From G965212025 sp965237985 (GTDB lineage Bacteria; Pseudomonadota; Gammaproteobacteria; Poriferisulfidales; Oxydemutatoraceae): a stretch of DNA of 64,000 nt. The notes under the pieces were generated by a model. That model searched no databases. It was not told where the DNA came from and worked only from the letters and a program-made list of their open reading frames with translations. The DNA is taken from positions 124,001 to 188,000 of the forward strand of contig OZ250161.1 in assembly GCA_965237985.1 (NCBI GenBank). The letters are read 5' to 3'. Positions 17,794-27,394 of the stretch are shown here, piece after piece. The number at the start of each line of letters is the position of its first letter. The stretch's first letter is position 1. The position numbers were made by a program, and so were the translations under genes.

Positions 17794-18364
17794 GCAGAAA
17801 GTGGTCCAGGAGTTTGTGCCCGTTTTTTGTCAGGATGGATTCGGGATGAAACTGGACACCCACCAAAGGATATTGTCGGTGGCGGATGCCCATGATCTCT
17901 TCGATTGCTCCGTCTGCATTCAGCGTCCAGGCAGTCACTTCAAAGCAGTCTGGCAGGGTTTCCCTGTTAACGGCAAGCGAGTGATAGCGCACTGCCTGGT
18001 AGGGGTTTTCAAAGCCTTCGAACAGTCCTTTGGCGTTGTGATGAATAGCGGAGGTCTTGCCGTGCATGATGTGCCGTGCCCGTACGATCCGGGCGCCGAA
18101 CGCTTGGCCGATGGTCTGGTGCCCGAGACAGACGCCGATGATCGGCAACTGTCCGGCAAAGTGACGAACCAGTTCCAGAGATATTCCGGCCTTTTCCGGT
18201 CGACAGGGGCCGGGAGAGAGCACAACACGTTCTGGTTGTCGGCGTTCTATTTCCGCCACCGTAACCTGGTCGTTTCGCTCTACCCATATCTCGGCTCCGA
18301 GCTCACCCAGGTACTGAACGAGGTTGTAGGTGAAGGAATCGTAGTTATCCAGGACCAGGATCAC
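17780..18364 (-). CDS. trpG: Anthranilate synthase, glutamine amidotransferase subunit
   Basis: TrpG hydrolyses glutamine to supply ammonia to TrpE. From the GTG at 18364 the protein has 194 aa. It starts MILVLDNYDSFTYNLVQYLG, with the oxyanion motif LSPGP, nucleophile Cys79 in GVCLGHQ and His173/Glu175 in FHPES. The start overlaps the trpE stop as GTGA. Open frame upstream of that GTG lies inside trpE and is not used. The protein could also serve as PabA for folate synthesis, as is common when no separate pabA exists. Confidence 0.96.
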   Translation of the reverse strand: MILVLDNYDSFTYNLVQYLGELGAEIWVERNDQVTVAEIERRQPERVVLSPGPCRPEKAGISLELVRHFAGQLPIIGVCLGHQTIGQAFGARIVRARHIMHGKTSAIHHNAKGLFEGFENPYQAVRYHSLAVNRETLPDCFEVTAWTLNADGAIEEIMGIRHRQYPLVGVQFHPESILTKNGHKLLDHFLHDRL

Positions 18365-19848
18365 TGGCTGTTCCAATCCTGGCTGCTGGCAGAAATCGCG
18401 GCCTGGATCAGTACCTGCACCTTGCTCATGGTCTCGTTCCATTCGTTTTGTGGCTGGGAATCAAATACCAGTCCCGCGCCCGCCTGGGCATAAATTTTCT
18501 GGTCCTTGATGAGTGCTGTCCGAATGGCGATCGCGGCATCAATGTTGCCGGTCCACGAAATATAACCTACTGAGCCCGCATATACTGACCGTCTTACGGG
18601 TTCGAATTGTGCAATCAGTTCCATGGCACGAATTTTCGGCGCTCCGGTCACGGTTCCGGCTGGAAACGATGCTTTGAGAATATCTATGGCGGAGACTCCC
18701 TGCGCACATTGCCCGACAATGTTTGACACGACATGCATGACGTGGGAGTAGCGTTCTACTTCCATCATGCGTTCGACAGTTATGCTGCCGGTTTTACATA
18801 CCCGCCCCAGATCGTTGCGTCCCAGGTCCACCAGCATCAGATGTTCGGCCAGCTCCTTGGGGTCATTGAGCAGTTCAGTAGCCAGCAGGCGGTCTGTTTC
18901 CGGGACCTCGCTCCTCGGTCGGGTTCCTGCTATCGGGCGCAAAGTCAACAGGTTGTTTTCTTTGCGTATCAGGATTTCAGGAGAAGAACCGACCACGTGA
19001 AATTTTCCCAGGTCCAAGTAGTACATGTAGGGAGAAGGGTTCAGGTGGCGCAGGCTTCGGTAATAACTCAGTGGTGAGACAGTAAGACGGGCCTGCAGTC
19101 TTTGTGAAATCACTACCTGCATGAGGTCGCCGTCGGCAATGTATCGCAAAGCGTCTTCGACTGAAGATTTGTAAGCGGACTCCCCGGTCAGCGAAGAAAA
19201 ATCATTTTCAGATATTGGCACGGGCAGCTCGTTCCGGGGAGGGCACGCCGGCACATCACGTAGCTGCTCTGCGATTCTTGCAATACGCAGCCTGGCTTTT
19301 TCGTAAGCCCCTTCCTCATCGGTGTCTGCACAGACAACAATGTAAAGCACATTGCGCAGTCTGTCCAAGACTACGACTTCATTCGAAATCATCAACAGCG
19401 CGTCAGGAACATCCGGTTCATTTACTGCCGGCATAATGTTTGCCAGGCTGGGTTCTACCAAGCCGGAAATTTCATAGCCAAAGTAGCCTACCAGGCCACC
19501 GGCAAAGCGAGGTGCACCAGGCATGGTTGGCATTTTGCGCTTTGCCAAGAAGCATTCAAGGTATTCCAGCGGTGCGTCATGGGTGGCTTCAGTGCGAGTG
19601 TCATCCGTCAAGCAGGTCAGGCGATCGCGGTGTATTTCCAGCCGTTCGCTACAGGGCAAACCGATGATGGAGAAGCGTCCCCAGTATTCTTCCTGGCTGA
19701 CGGATTCCAGAAGGTAACTGAACGGGGTATTTGCCAGTTTCAAATAAATCCCCAATGGCGTATCCAGATCCGCAGGCAATTCCCGGGCCAAGGGTATTTT
19801 GGCGTAGCCTTGCCGGGCGTAGCGTGTGTATTGCTGTTTAGTGATCAA
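18361..19848 (-). CDS. trpE: Anthranilate synthase component I
   Basis: TrpE converts chorismate to anthranilate and commits it to tryptophan. The 495-aa protein has the N-terminal tryptophan-binding LLES motif at 46-49, implying feedback inhibition. The chorismate-binding core includes DGDLMQVVISQRLQ, IAGTRPR, DLGRNDLGRVC, SFPAGTVTGAPKIRAMELI and AGAGLVFDS. It follows rpe by 77 bp on the minus strand; the phosphoglycolate phosphatase gene often found between them is absent. I see no tryptophan-rich leader peptide. Confidence 0.96.
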   Translation of the reverse strand: MITKQQYTRYARQGYAKIPLARELPADLDTPLGIYLKLANTPFSYLLESVSQEEYWGRFSIIGLPCSERLEIHRDRLTCLTDDTRTEATHDAPLEYLECFLAKRKMPTMPGAPRFAGGLVGYFGYEISGLVEPSLANIMPAVNEPDVPDALLMISNEVVVLDRLRNVLYIVVCADTDEEGAYEKARLRIARIAEQLRDVPACPPRNELPVPISENDFSSLTGESAYKSSVEDALRYIADGDLMQVVISQRLQARLTVSPLSYYRSLRHLNPSPYMYYLDLGKFHVVGSSPEILIRKENNLLTLRPIAGTRPRSEVPETDRLLATELLNDPKELAEHLMLVDLGRNDLGRVCKTGSITVERMMEVERYSHVMHVVSNIVGQCAQGVSAIDILKASFPAGTVTGAPKIRAMELIAQFEPVRRSVYAGSVGYISWTGNIDAAIAIRTALIKDQKIYAQAGAGLVFDSQPQNEWNETMSKVQVLIQAAISASSQDWNSQ

Positions 19849-19925
19849 GGTTGAGAATGAGAAAAATCAGGTGGAAATTTTTGTGCCTGAGTCAGTAAAT
19901 TTTCCGCAAGGTCGTCTCGTTGTAC

Positions 19926-20606
19926 TTATTTCGCTTTGTCCGTGGCAGACTGGATCATGACTTTCATTGCGTTTATGGTTTTCTGGTAATCGGAAGAACC
20001 AAAAATTGCTGAACCGGCGACGAAAGTGTCAGCTCCTGCACTTTTGGCGGCGGCAACGTTTTCGGCATTGACTCCCCCGTCGACCTGTAGGCGGATTTGT
20101 CGTCCGCTGGCATCAATGCGGCAGCGTGCCTGTTCCAGTTTCTGGTACGCCAGCGGGAGGAATGTTTGTCCACCAAAGCCTGGATTGACTGACATCACTA
20201 AAATCATGTCTACTTTGTCGAGGACGTAATCCAGGCAGGAAAGTCCGCTCGCCGGGTTGAAAGCCAAGCCGTTTTTACAACCACAATTACGGATCAGTTG
20301 GAGGCTTCGGTCCACGTGGTCGGTTGCTTCCGGGTGGAAGCTGATGTAATCGGCGCCGGCTTCAGCAAAGGCGGTGATTAAACCGTCCACCGGTCGGGTC
20401 ATGAGATGCACATCGATCGGGGCGTTGATGCCGTAATTCCGCAGGGCGCTGCAGACCATGGGGCCAAAACTCAAGTTGGGAACATAATGATTGTCCATGA
20501 CATCAAAATGCACCATGTCGGCACCGGCATCGAGAACAGCAGACACTTCTTCTCCGAGTCGGGCAAAGTCCGCGGCGAGTATGGAGGGACAGATTTGGTC
20601 TTTCAT
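19926..20606 (-). CDS. rpe: Ribulose-phosphate 3-epimerase
   Basis: Rpe interconverts ribulose 5-phosphate and xylulose 5-phosphate in the pentose phosphate pathway. The 226-aa TIM barrel is complete: metal ligands His33, Asp35 and His67 lie in HFDVMDNHYVPNL and DVHLM, and VMSVNPGFGGQ, QVDGGVN and AGSAIFG follow. It is the only complete copy. Ten truncated copies of its first 75 or so codons lie directly upstream, so its original promoter region is now 2.4 kb away. It heads the rpe-trpEGDC cluster. Confidence 0.96.
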   Translation of the reverse strand: MKDQICPSILAADFARLGEEVSAVLDAGADMVHFDVMDNHYVPNLSFGPMVCSALRNYGINAPIDVHLMTRPVDGLITAFAEAGADYISFHPEATDHVDRSLQLIRNCGCKNGLAFNPASGLSCLDYVLDKVDMILVMSVNPGFGGQTFLPLAYQKLEQARCRIDASGRQIRLQVDGGVNAENVAAAKSAGADTFVAGSAIFGSSDYQKTINAMKVMIQSATDKAK

Positions 20607-23052
20607 ATGCTGGGTGAGCCATTATCCACCGGTCGGGTCATGAGATGCACATCGATCGGGGCGTTGATGCCGTAATTCCGCAGGGTGCTGCAGACCATGG
20701 TGTCAACACTCAAGTTGGGAACAGAATGGGCACATCGTGTTGGTTCATGACATCAAAATGCACCACGTTTGCGCCGGCATCGAGAACAGCAGACACTTCT
20801 TCTCCGAGTCGGGCAAAGTCTGCGGCGAGTATGGAGGGACAGATTTGCTCTTTCATAAGCCGGGTGAGCCATTATCCACGGCTCGGGTCATGAGATGCAC
20901 ATCGATCGGGGCGTTGATGCCGTAATTAAGGGCGCTGCAGACCATGGGGCCACAACTCAAGTTGGGAACATAATGATTGTCCATGACATCAAAATGCACC
21001 ATGTTTGCGCCGGCATCGAGAACAGCAGACACTTCTTCTCCGAGTCGGGCAAAGTCCGCGGCGAGCATGGAGGGGCAGATTTGCTCTTTCATATGCTGGG
21101 TGAGCCATTATCCACGGCTCGGGTCATGGGAGGCACATCTGGTCGGGGAGCTGATGCCGTAATTCCGCAGGGCGCTGCAGACCATGGGGCCACAACTCAA
21201 GTTGGGAACAGAACAGTTGTCCATGACATCAAAATGCATCCTGTCGCGTCGGCGCCGGCATCGAGAACAGCAGACACTTCTTCTCCGAGTTGGGCAAAGT
21301 CCGCGGCGAGTATGGAGGGACAGATTTGCTCTTTCATATGCTGGGTGAGCCATTATCTACCGGTCGGGTCATGAGATGCACATCGATCGGGGCGTTGATG
21401 CCGTAATCCCGCAGGGCGCTGCAGACCATGGGCTCAAAACTCAAGTTGGGAACAGAACAGTTGTCCATGACATCAAAATGCACCATGTCGGCGCCGGCAT
21501 CGAGAACAGCAGACACTTCTTCTCCGAGTCGGGCAAAGTCCGCGGCGAGTATGGAGGGACAGATTTGGTCTTTCATATGCTGGGTGAGTAATTATCCACG
21601 GCTCGGGTCATGGGAGGCACATCTGGTCAGGGAGCTGATGCCGTAATTCCGCAGGGCGCTGCAGACCATGGGGCCAAAACTCAAGTTGGGAACATAATGA
21701 TTGTCCATGACATCAAAATGCACCACGTTTGCGCCGGCATCGAGAACAGCAGACACTTCTTCTCCGAGTCGGGCAAAGTCTGCGGCGAGTATGGAGGGAC
21801 AGATTTGCTCTTTCATAAGCCGGGTGAGCCATTATCCACGGCTCGGGTCATGAGATGCACATCGATCGGGGCGTTGATGCCGTTATTCCATAGGGCTCTG
21901 CAGACCATGGGGCCAAAACTCAAGTTGGGAACATAATGATTGTCCATGACATCAAAACACACCATGTTTGCGCCGGCATCGAGAACAGCAGACACTTCTT
22001 CTCCGAGTCGGGCAAAGTCCGCGGCGAGCATGGAGGGGCAGATTTGCTCTTTCATATGCTGGGTGAGCCATTATCCACCGGTCGGGTCATGAGATGCACA
22101 TCGATCGGGGCGTTGATGCCGTAATCCCGCAGGGCGCTGCAGACCATGGGCCCAAAACTCAAGTTGGGAACAGAACAGTTGTCCATGACATCAAAATACA
22201 CCATGTCGGCGCCGGCATCGAGAACAGCAGACACTTCTTCTCCGAGTCGGGCAAAGTCTGCGGCGAGCATGGAGGGACAGATTTGCTCTTCCATATGCTG
22301 GGTGAGCCATTATCCACGGCTCGGGTCATGGGAGGCACATCGATCGGGGCGTTGATGCCGTTATTCCATAGGGCGCTGCAGACCATGGGGCCAAAACTCA
22401 AGTTGGGAACATAATGATTGTCCATGACATCAAAATGCATCCTGTCGGCGCCGGCGCCGGCATCGAGAACAGCAGACACTTCTTCTCCGAGTCGGGCAAA
22501 GTCTGCGGCGAGCATGGAGGGACAGATTTGCTCTTTCATATGCTGGGTGAGCCATTATCCACGGGTCGGGTCATGAGAGGCACATCGATCGGGGCGTTGA
22601 TGCCGTTATTCTGCAGGGTGCTGCAGACTGTGTGGGGTCAACACTCGGGTTGGGCGACAGAATGGGTACATCGTGCTGGTTCATGACATCAAAATGCATC
22701 CTGTCGCGTCGGCACCGGCATCGAGAACAGCAGACACTTCTTCTCCGAGTCGGGCAAAGTCCGCGGCGAGTATGGAGGGACAGATTTGCTCTTTCATATG
22801 CCGGGTGATCCATTATCCACGGCTCGGGTCATGGGAGGCACATCTGGTCGGGGCGTTGATGCCGTAATCCCGCAGGGCGCTGCAGACCATGGGGCCAAAA
22901 CTCAAGTTGGGGATAGAATGGGTACATTGTGCTGGTTCATGACATCAAAATGCATCCTGTCGCGTCGGCGCCGGCATCGAGAACAGCAGACACTTCTTCT
23001 CCGAGTCGGGCAAAGTCTGCGGGGGCAGAGAGGGACGGATTTGCTCTTTCAT
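20393..23052. repeat. Tandem repeat of about 240 bp, eleven units, at rpe
   Basis: The lowest unit (about 20393-20630) belongs to intact rpe and the other ten extend it upstream. Units are mosaics of a few alternative segments: ATATGCTGGG or ATAAGCCGGG at the joint, and three versions of the stretch around codons 36-50. This indicates unequal crossing-over or gene conversion between units. The outermost unit alone has a different 5' flank (TTTCATTTTTGTTGTG). Confidence 0.93.
20607..23052 (-). pseudogene. Array of ten truncated rpe copies
   Basis: Start codons of the partial copies end at 20856, 21092, 21337, 21576, 21816, 22055, 22294, 22539, 22797 and 23052, spaced 236-258 bp. Each carries Rpe residues 1 to about 74 (MKxQICPS through HLMTRxVD) and then runs into a joint sequence, ATATGCTGGGTGAGCCATTA or a close variant. 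In four copies (starts 21092, 21576, 22055, 22294) the 80-codon frame ends GSPGL or GSPSI with a TGA that overlaps the next ATG as ATGA. Other copies carry 5-16 bp insertions that break the frame. The fragments keep only the first strands of the barrel and cannot be active epimerases. Confidence 0.93.
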
Positions 23053-23232
23053 TTTTGTTGTGTGTGGTCTGTCTCGCAGGGCTACGGTAATCCAGGCTGA
23101 GGGCGGGTTCGCTGACGACATGGTTTTGACTCAGTGTCGGGTCGGGGTGCAGATGTGGTCGGATATGTCCGACATGCCGGATAGAGGGTTCGTGTGGCGT
23201 GCGGCGATTATAGCGTGGGACAAGGAAACACT

Positions 23233-23546
23233 TTGATTTCTTATTTTGGTTTGTTGCGTCTGGTTCTGATGTTTTTGGGGTCGGCAATGGTGTTCTTGGC
23301 TCCAGACCCAGGGGCAGGGCTCATTCTGAAGTGGCCGGAGGTGTTTCTCACGTTGGTGGCACCGGTACTCGCCCCGCTTTTTTTTTAACACTTTTGCTGG
23401 ATGCCTTGGTAACAAGATTGTTTTCAAGCGGCGCTTCCCGCGCGGAACGCCAGCGATTAAACCGTGTTCTGCTGGCTGATCTGGTGATTGCCATGCTGCT
23501 TCTGGTGGGGTGGGCCCCTTATTTCTCAGCTTTGGGTGATTTGTAG
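23233..23546 (+). pseudogene. Small membrane protein split at a nine-T run
   Basis: A TTG at 23233 preceded by AAGGAAA begins ISYFGLLRLVLMFLGSAMVF, then LKWPEVFLTLVAPVLAPLFF. The frame hits TAA at 23386-23388 directly after nine Ts (23378-23386). In the -1 frame the protein continues LTLLLDALVTRLF, AERQRLNRVLLADLVIAMLL and WAPYFSALGDL to 23546. With one T fewer it would be a single protein of about 104 aa with three or four hydrophobic segments, resembling uncharacterised small membrane proteins. Whether this is a true mutation, a sequencing error or transcriptional slippage cannot be decided from the sequence. Confidence 0.65.
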
Positions 23547-23950
23547 TGATGCAGCTGTCAGGAGCGTATCTTTTGTCGTGTCTGGAAAAACCAGAATGGC
23601 ATGATGACAGTGACGGTCGGGAATACTCTTTGAAAAATACGTCACTGTAGCCCGACATCAGGATATGGGTGACATGGGACGTGTTTTGAACAGTCATGTC
23701 GGTGCTGCTCGGTCGCGAAAATCCAGTGATGCAGGAAGGTGTTTTTCCCGTTGGTACGGGATGCTTTTCAAGGGAGAGAGGCTTGTCAAAACGGTTAGGA
23801 AAAAGTTTATGCGGAAAGTCTCGAATGGCTGGTCCGGGAAACCGTTTGCCAGGGAGAACCAGCCGTCAGACAGCCTGAAAAACCAGATGTAGAAACGGTC
23901 GGGGAGGCCCTTCCGGTGGCGAAAAAAATCAGTCGCCGGTGCCGCCTGAT
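23547..23950. other. Spacer without a recognisable gene
   Basis: About 400 bp between the broken membrane protein gene and the end of acuI. One open frame (23665-23892) reads as a basic, low-information peptide without a ribosome-binding site or known motif, and I do not call it a gene. Confidence 0.5.
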
Positions 23951-24928
23951 TCAGAGCTTGACAAGTATCCGACCGGTGACCTTGCCTTGCAGCAGCAGCT
24001 TTGCGGCCGGCAACACTGTATCGAGATCGATTTCCGAATGGCAGAACTGATCAAGATGGGTGGGATGCATGTCGTTGCCCAGCAAGGACCAGGTATGCTG
24101 GCGCAATGTCAGTGGGCAATTCGCCGAGCTCACCCCCAGCAGGTTGACGCCACGTAAAATAAACGGGTGTGTCGTCAAACACAGCATCGGGGATTGTGCA
24201 AGTCCGATGCTCACAACGTTGCCCCACGGTCTGGTGCATTTTACGGCGGTAGCCAGGGTGTCACCGCCCAGGTTGTCTACGGCTCCCGCCCAAAGAGATT
24301 TTCCAAGTAACTTTGGCGTCGCGTCGAGCGGCGGACGGATTCGTTTCGCGCCCAACCGGGTGAGAAATTCATGAGCCTGCGCTTTACGGGTGGCCGCCAG
24401 GCAGTCATAACCTTTTAAAGCCAGCAGATTCACTGCGAAACTTCCGACCCCACCACTGGCGCCCGTGACCAGGACTTCCCCTTGTTCGGGGGTTTGTCCA
24501 TTTTTTTCCATTTTTCCAATGGCCAAGGCAGCAGTGAAGCCCGCTGTTCCGATCAACATGGCACTTCTGACATCCAGACCTTCCGGCATTCCTACTACAC
24601 ATTCAGCTGGAAGCGTCGCGTAATCGGCAAAACCGCCATCGCGGGTTTCGCTGAGTCCGGTACCCTGTGCCAGCACCGCGTCACCGGCCCGGAAGTCTGC
24701 ACTGTTGCTTTCGGTCACGAACCCGCCAAGGTCTATTCCCGCGGTCAGGGGGTAGTGGCGCAAAATCGTCGCTTCCCCCAAAACAGCTAAAGCATCCTTG
24801 TAATTGATCCCGGAATATGCCACCGAGATTTGCACTTCGTTTTTTCCTGGTGGTCGTAACGGGAGCTCTTCGATACGCGCGTTCCCCGCCCCCTCGTCAT
24901 GGATACGCAACGCTCTGAAGCTGTTCAC
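23951..24928 (-). CDS. acuI: Acrylyl-CoA reductase-type zinc-independent oxidoreductase (AcuI/YhdH)
   Basis: This 325-aa member of the MDR superfamily lacks the structural-zinc cysteines and fits the AcuI/YhdH branch, which reduces acrylyl-CoA to propionyl-CoA with NADPH. Key segments are SGINYKDALAVLG, TAGIDLGGFV, the nucleotide-binding VTGASGGVGSFAVNLL, AATRKAQAHEFLTRLGA and GLAQSPMLCLTTHPFILRGV. Translation would start at the GTG at 24928. It is followed at some distance by rpe and preceded by purK on the same strand, with no evident functional link. Confidence 0.9.
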   Translation of the reverse strand: MNSFRALRIHDEGAGNARIEELPLRPPGKNEVQISVAYSGINYKDALAVLGEATILRHYPLTAGIDLGGFVTESNSADFRAGDAVLAQGTGLSETRDGGFADYATLPAECVVGMPEGLDVRSAMLIGTAGFTAALAIGKMEKNGQTPEQGEVLVTGASGGVGSFAVNLLALKGYDCLAATRKAQAHEFLTRLGAKRIRPPLDATPKLLGKSLWAGAVDNLGGDTLATAVKCTRPWGNVVSIGLAQSPMLCLTTHPFILRGVNLLGVSSANCPLTLRQHTWSLLGNDMHPTHLDQFCHSEIDLDTVLPAAKLLLQGKVTGRILVKL

Positions 24929-24976
24929 GATTTTGTTGTCGGTACTCGGAAAAATGGGACAGCGTGTCGAAAATTT

Positions 24977-26170
24977 TCAACTCGCGCTAGCTTGTAAAGC
25001 ATGACAATTCAAGTCGTCGTGCAGGCGACTGGCGATTTCGGAAATCTTCAGCGGGTCATTTCCCAGCAAACAAAAGTGTCCCATTTTTCTGCCGCACCGT
25101 GCTTCGTTTTTTCCGTACAGGTGCAATATCAGGTCGGCGCGTTTTTGCAACGGAGACCAGTCAGGGGCTTTGTTGTGCCACAGGTCGCCCAGCAGATTCA
25201 TCATGACTACGGCGGGATGCATCATCTTTGCCCTCGCGATTTTAACCCCGGCCAGTATACGCACCTGTTGTTCAAACTGTGAAACATTGCAGGCATCAAT
25301 TGTGTAGTGGCCACTGTTGTGAGGACGCGGCGCGAATTCGTTGATCAGAAGCCGGTTTTTCCCGACAGCAAAAAATTCCACACCGAGAACGCCGCAGTAA
25401 TCCAAAGCGTGAGCCAGTTTTTCAGCAAGCGACTGTGCTTCCTGGTGCAGCATTTTGGAGATGGGTGCCGGGACTGTGCTTTTGTGCAGGATGCCTGCCC
25501 GGTGCTCGTTTGCCGCTACCGGGTAGGAAAAGCTATTGTCTTGCGCATTGCGCACAACAATGACTGACAGTTCGTGTTTCAGAGGAACTTTTTCTTCAAG
25601 GACACAGGGTACGGAACCCAGAGCAAGAAACGCGTCGCGAGCCTGTTGGGGTGTCTCCACGAGCACCTGCCCTTTTCCGTCGTAGCCGCCGCGTGCTGTT
25701 TTTATGATGATGGGGGGTGCCAGTACGGCAAAATGCTGGGTAATTTCCACGATGTTGTCAAGCACTGCAAAATTGACTGTGTCGAATCCTGTCGAGCGCA
25801 AGAAAGTTTTTTCGGCAATTCGGTCCTGGGCAATTTCCAAGACCTGCGAGGACGGGTGAAGCACCAATCTTTCGGACAAAAACCGCGCCGTGGTTGCCGG
25901 AATATTCTCAAATTCCAGAGTGGCCGCGTCGCAGTGCTTTGCAAACTCCGACAGTGCGTCCAGATCGTCGTAGCGGGCACAGAAATGCCGTTCTGCTTTC
26001 CTTCCTGCCGGGCTGTTCGCCTGGTTGTCAAACACAGCTGTGCGATAGCCCATAGCCTGTGCCGCCGTTACAAACATAAGGCCAAGTTGGCCGCCACCTA
26101 GAACGCCCAGAGTTGAGCCTGTCGGCAAAATCCGGGTTGGTCGGGCAGGACTTTTATCGGCTCCAGGCAC
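24977..26170 (-). CDS. purK: 5-(carboxyamino)imidazole ribonucleotide synthase
   Basis: PurK carboxylates AIR with ATP and bicarbonate to give N5-CAIR, the PurE substrate. The 397-aa ATP-grasp protein shows LGVLGGGQLGLM at about 21-32, TLEFENIP, KTARGGYDGKGQ, CVLEEKVPLKHELSV, GVLGVEFFAV and NEFAPRPHNSGHYTIDAC. The GTG at 26170 leads an N-terminal extension (PTRILPTGSTLG) typical of related proteins. purE precedes it by 130 bp on the same strand, forming a purEK pair. Confidence 0.95.
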   Translation of the reverse strand: MPGADKSPARPTRILPTGSTLGVLGGGQLGLMFVTAAQAMGYRTAVFDNQANSPAGRKAERHFCARYDDLDALSEFAKHCDAATLEFENIPATTARFLSERLVLHPSSQVLEIAQDRIAEKTFLRSTGFDTVNFAVLDNIVEITQHFAVLAPPIIIKTARGGYDGKGQVLVETPQQARDAFLALGSVPCVLEEKVPLKHELSVIVVRNAQDNSFSYPVAANEHRAGILHKSTVPAPISKMLHQEAQSLAEKLAHALDYCGVLGVEFFAVGKNRLLINEFAPRPHNSGHYTIDACNVSQFEQQVRILAGVKIARAKMMHPAVVMMNLLGDLWHNKAPDWSPLQKRADLILHLYGKNEARCGRKMGHFCLLGNDPLKISEIASRLHDDLNCHALQASAS

Positions 26171-26299
26171 AGCTGAGGGGTAGTTCAGGTTTATGTGTCG
26201 ACTTCGTCTCGACGACGAAGGTGGTCAAGACCTGCGCACAGATTTCGTTCAGGAAAGCCTTCTCCCGGCTCTCGCCAAGTCAGTCCCACCGGCGCCGTC

Positions 26300-26788
26300 T
26301 CAGTCGGCAAGCGTGGAGTCGAGCACCGCCACCGTCATGGCTTCGCGAAATGCGGCTAACTTGCGGTGCAGCGATTCCGAGTGCGTCGCCAGCAAAGCAC
26401 AAGCGAACAGGGCGGCGTTTTCCGCCCCTGCCGGACCAATAGCAAAAGTCGCGACCGGTACACCTCTGGGCATCTGCACAATCGAGCACAGGGCATCCAC
26501 TCCCTGCAACTGGCCACCAGTAACGGGCACGCCAAGCACGGGAAGCGGCGTCAGCGAGGCAATCATGCCCGGCAAATGTGCCGCGCCGCCGGCACCGGCA
26601 ATGATACATGTCAAACCGCGTTCTTTTGCGCTTTTTGCATACTCATACATCAGTGTTGGTGTGCGGTGTGCCGACACGATTTTCTTCTCGTAGGGAATGG
26701 CGAAGCTGTCCAGGCGTTCAGCGGCGTGTCTCATGACTGGCCAGTCATTTTTGCTACCCATGAGGAGTCCGACGACTGGTTCTTTCAT
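26300..26788 (-). CDS. purE: N5-CAIR mutase
   Basis: PurE rearranges N5-CAIR to CAIR in purine synthesis. The 162-aa product is complete, with GSKNDWPVM at 11-19, SAHRTP at 39-44, IIAGAGGAAHLPGMIA and GVDALCSIVQMP. The ATG at 26788 has GGAAA upstream. A 50-codon open frame upstream (26785-26937, minus strand, starting MTRNLDGKTGC) ends with a TGA overlapping the purE ATG as ATGA; it may be chance. The first 46 codons of purE and the DNA upstream of them were copied to 35430-36175 together with a cassette leader. Confidence 0.96.
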   Translation of the reverse strand: MKEPVVGLLMGSKNDWPVMRHAAERLDSFAIPYEKKIVSAHRTPTLMYEYAKSAKERGLTCIIAGAGGAAHLPGMIASLTPLPVLGVPVTGGQLQGVDALCSIVQMPRGVPVATFAIGPAGAENAALFACALLATHSESLHRKLAAFREAMTVAVLDSTLAD

Positions 26789-26794
26789 GATTTT

Positions 26795-27394
26795 TCCAGG
26801 TTCCGGTTAAATATGCAGGGAATGGTTGCGTTCCGGTTATTCTGCCACATCTTCCGGCTCAGGTTCAGGTACTGGTAGGGCAGGGTGCCGGTAAGGGTGC
26901 AGTGGCAACCAGTTTTTCCGTCCAGATTACGTGTCATTAGAAAACGACCGGATGCTCGCACACGATCGATCGGGGAGGCATGACGAAGTTCCAGCAGGAA
27001 ATGCCTGAGCTAAAAAGCAAGCATCTCAAATGGGATAAAACTGGCATGATCAGGTTGCTCAGCACCGACAGAAAATTTGACACAGAGATTCTGTAGGTTT
27101 AAAATACAGGAACTGGCTGGGTTCGTGGGCATTAGTCGGTGTTGTTGTATAGCAGCGGAGGGACTGCTGGCGTGCGAATTATTGAACGATGCGGGTGCGA
27201 GAAGTGGCTGTGAGTGGTCATTCACTCTTGGGTGCTGCTGTGAGAAAAACAGCTGTGGCAAGCTGTCCCGGGTATGGGGCTGATGGCCCATGTTTCAATC
27301 AAAGCCGATAAAGGCTGTTTTTCGGATTGCCGGAGCATGGTGGAGCGTTCCTTGGCCGTGTTATGCATCCATGAGTTGAAAACTGGAGGTAATG
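26795..27394 (+). repeat. Cassette leader, copy A
   Basis: This 600-bp segment precedes the first repeat-protein gene and recurs nearly identically at 30604, 35573 and 40834, with a short piece at 37050. It carries a strong sigma-70-type promoter (27077-27105), then about 290 bp to the start codon. Downstream of the promoter are short hairpin-forming stretches (GGGCTGATGGCCC; AGCCGATAAAGGCT followed by GTTTTT), which could form an attenuator or a structured 5' UTR. A 38-codon frame (26980-27096, MTKFQQEMPELKS) lies before the promoter. The end supplies GGAGGT for the gene. Confidence 0.85.
27077..27105 (+). promoter_or_regulatory. Sigma-70 promoter in leader A
   Basis: TTGACA at 27077-27082 and TAAAAT at 27100-27105 are separated by exactly 17 bp. 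The -35 is a perfect consensus and the -10 is one base off. It points to the repeat-protein gene starting at 27395. Confidence 0.8.

Noticed and set aside
20393..23052. CRISPR-like appearance of regularly spaced repeats
   Set aside because: Units are about 240 bp, contiguous without unique spacers, and encode the rpe 5' end. No cas genes are present. The same applies to the comM, tusB and mutS arrays.
20406..23100. Plus-strand open frames repeated along the rpe array (HIDRGVDAVIPQGAADHG-type)
   Set aside because: They are antisense to the rpe fragments, lack ribosome-binding sites, and recur only because the DNA itself is repeated.
27010..27291. Minus-strand frames of about 93 codons in each leader (GHQPHTRDSLPQLFF)
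   Set aside because: Conserved only because the leaders are near-identical duplicates. They oppose a strong promoter and have no ribosome-binding site.
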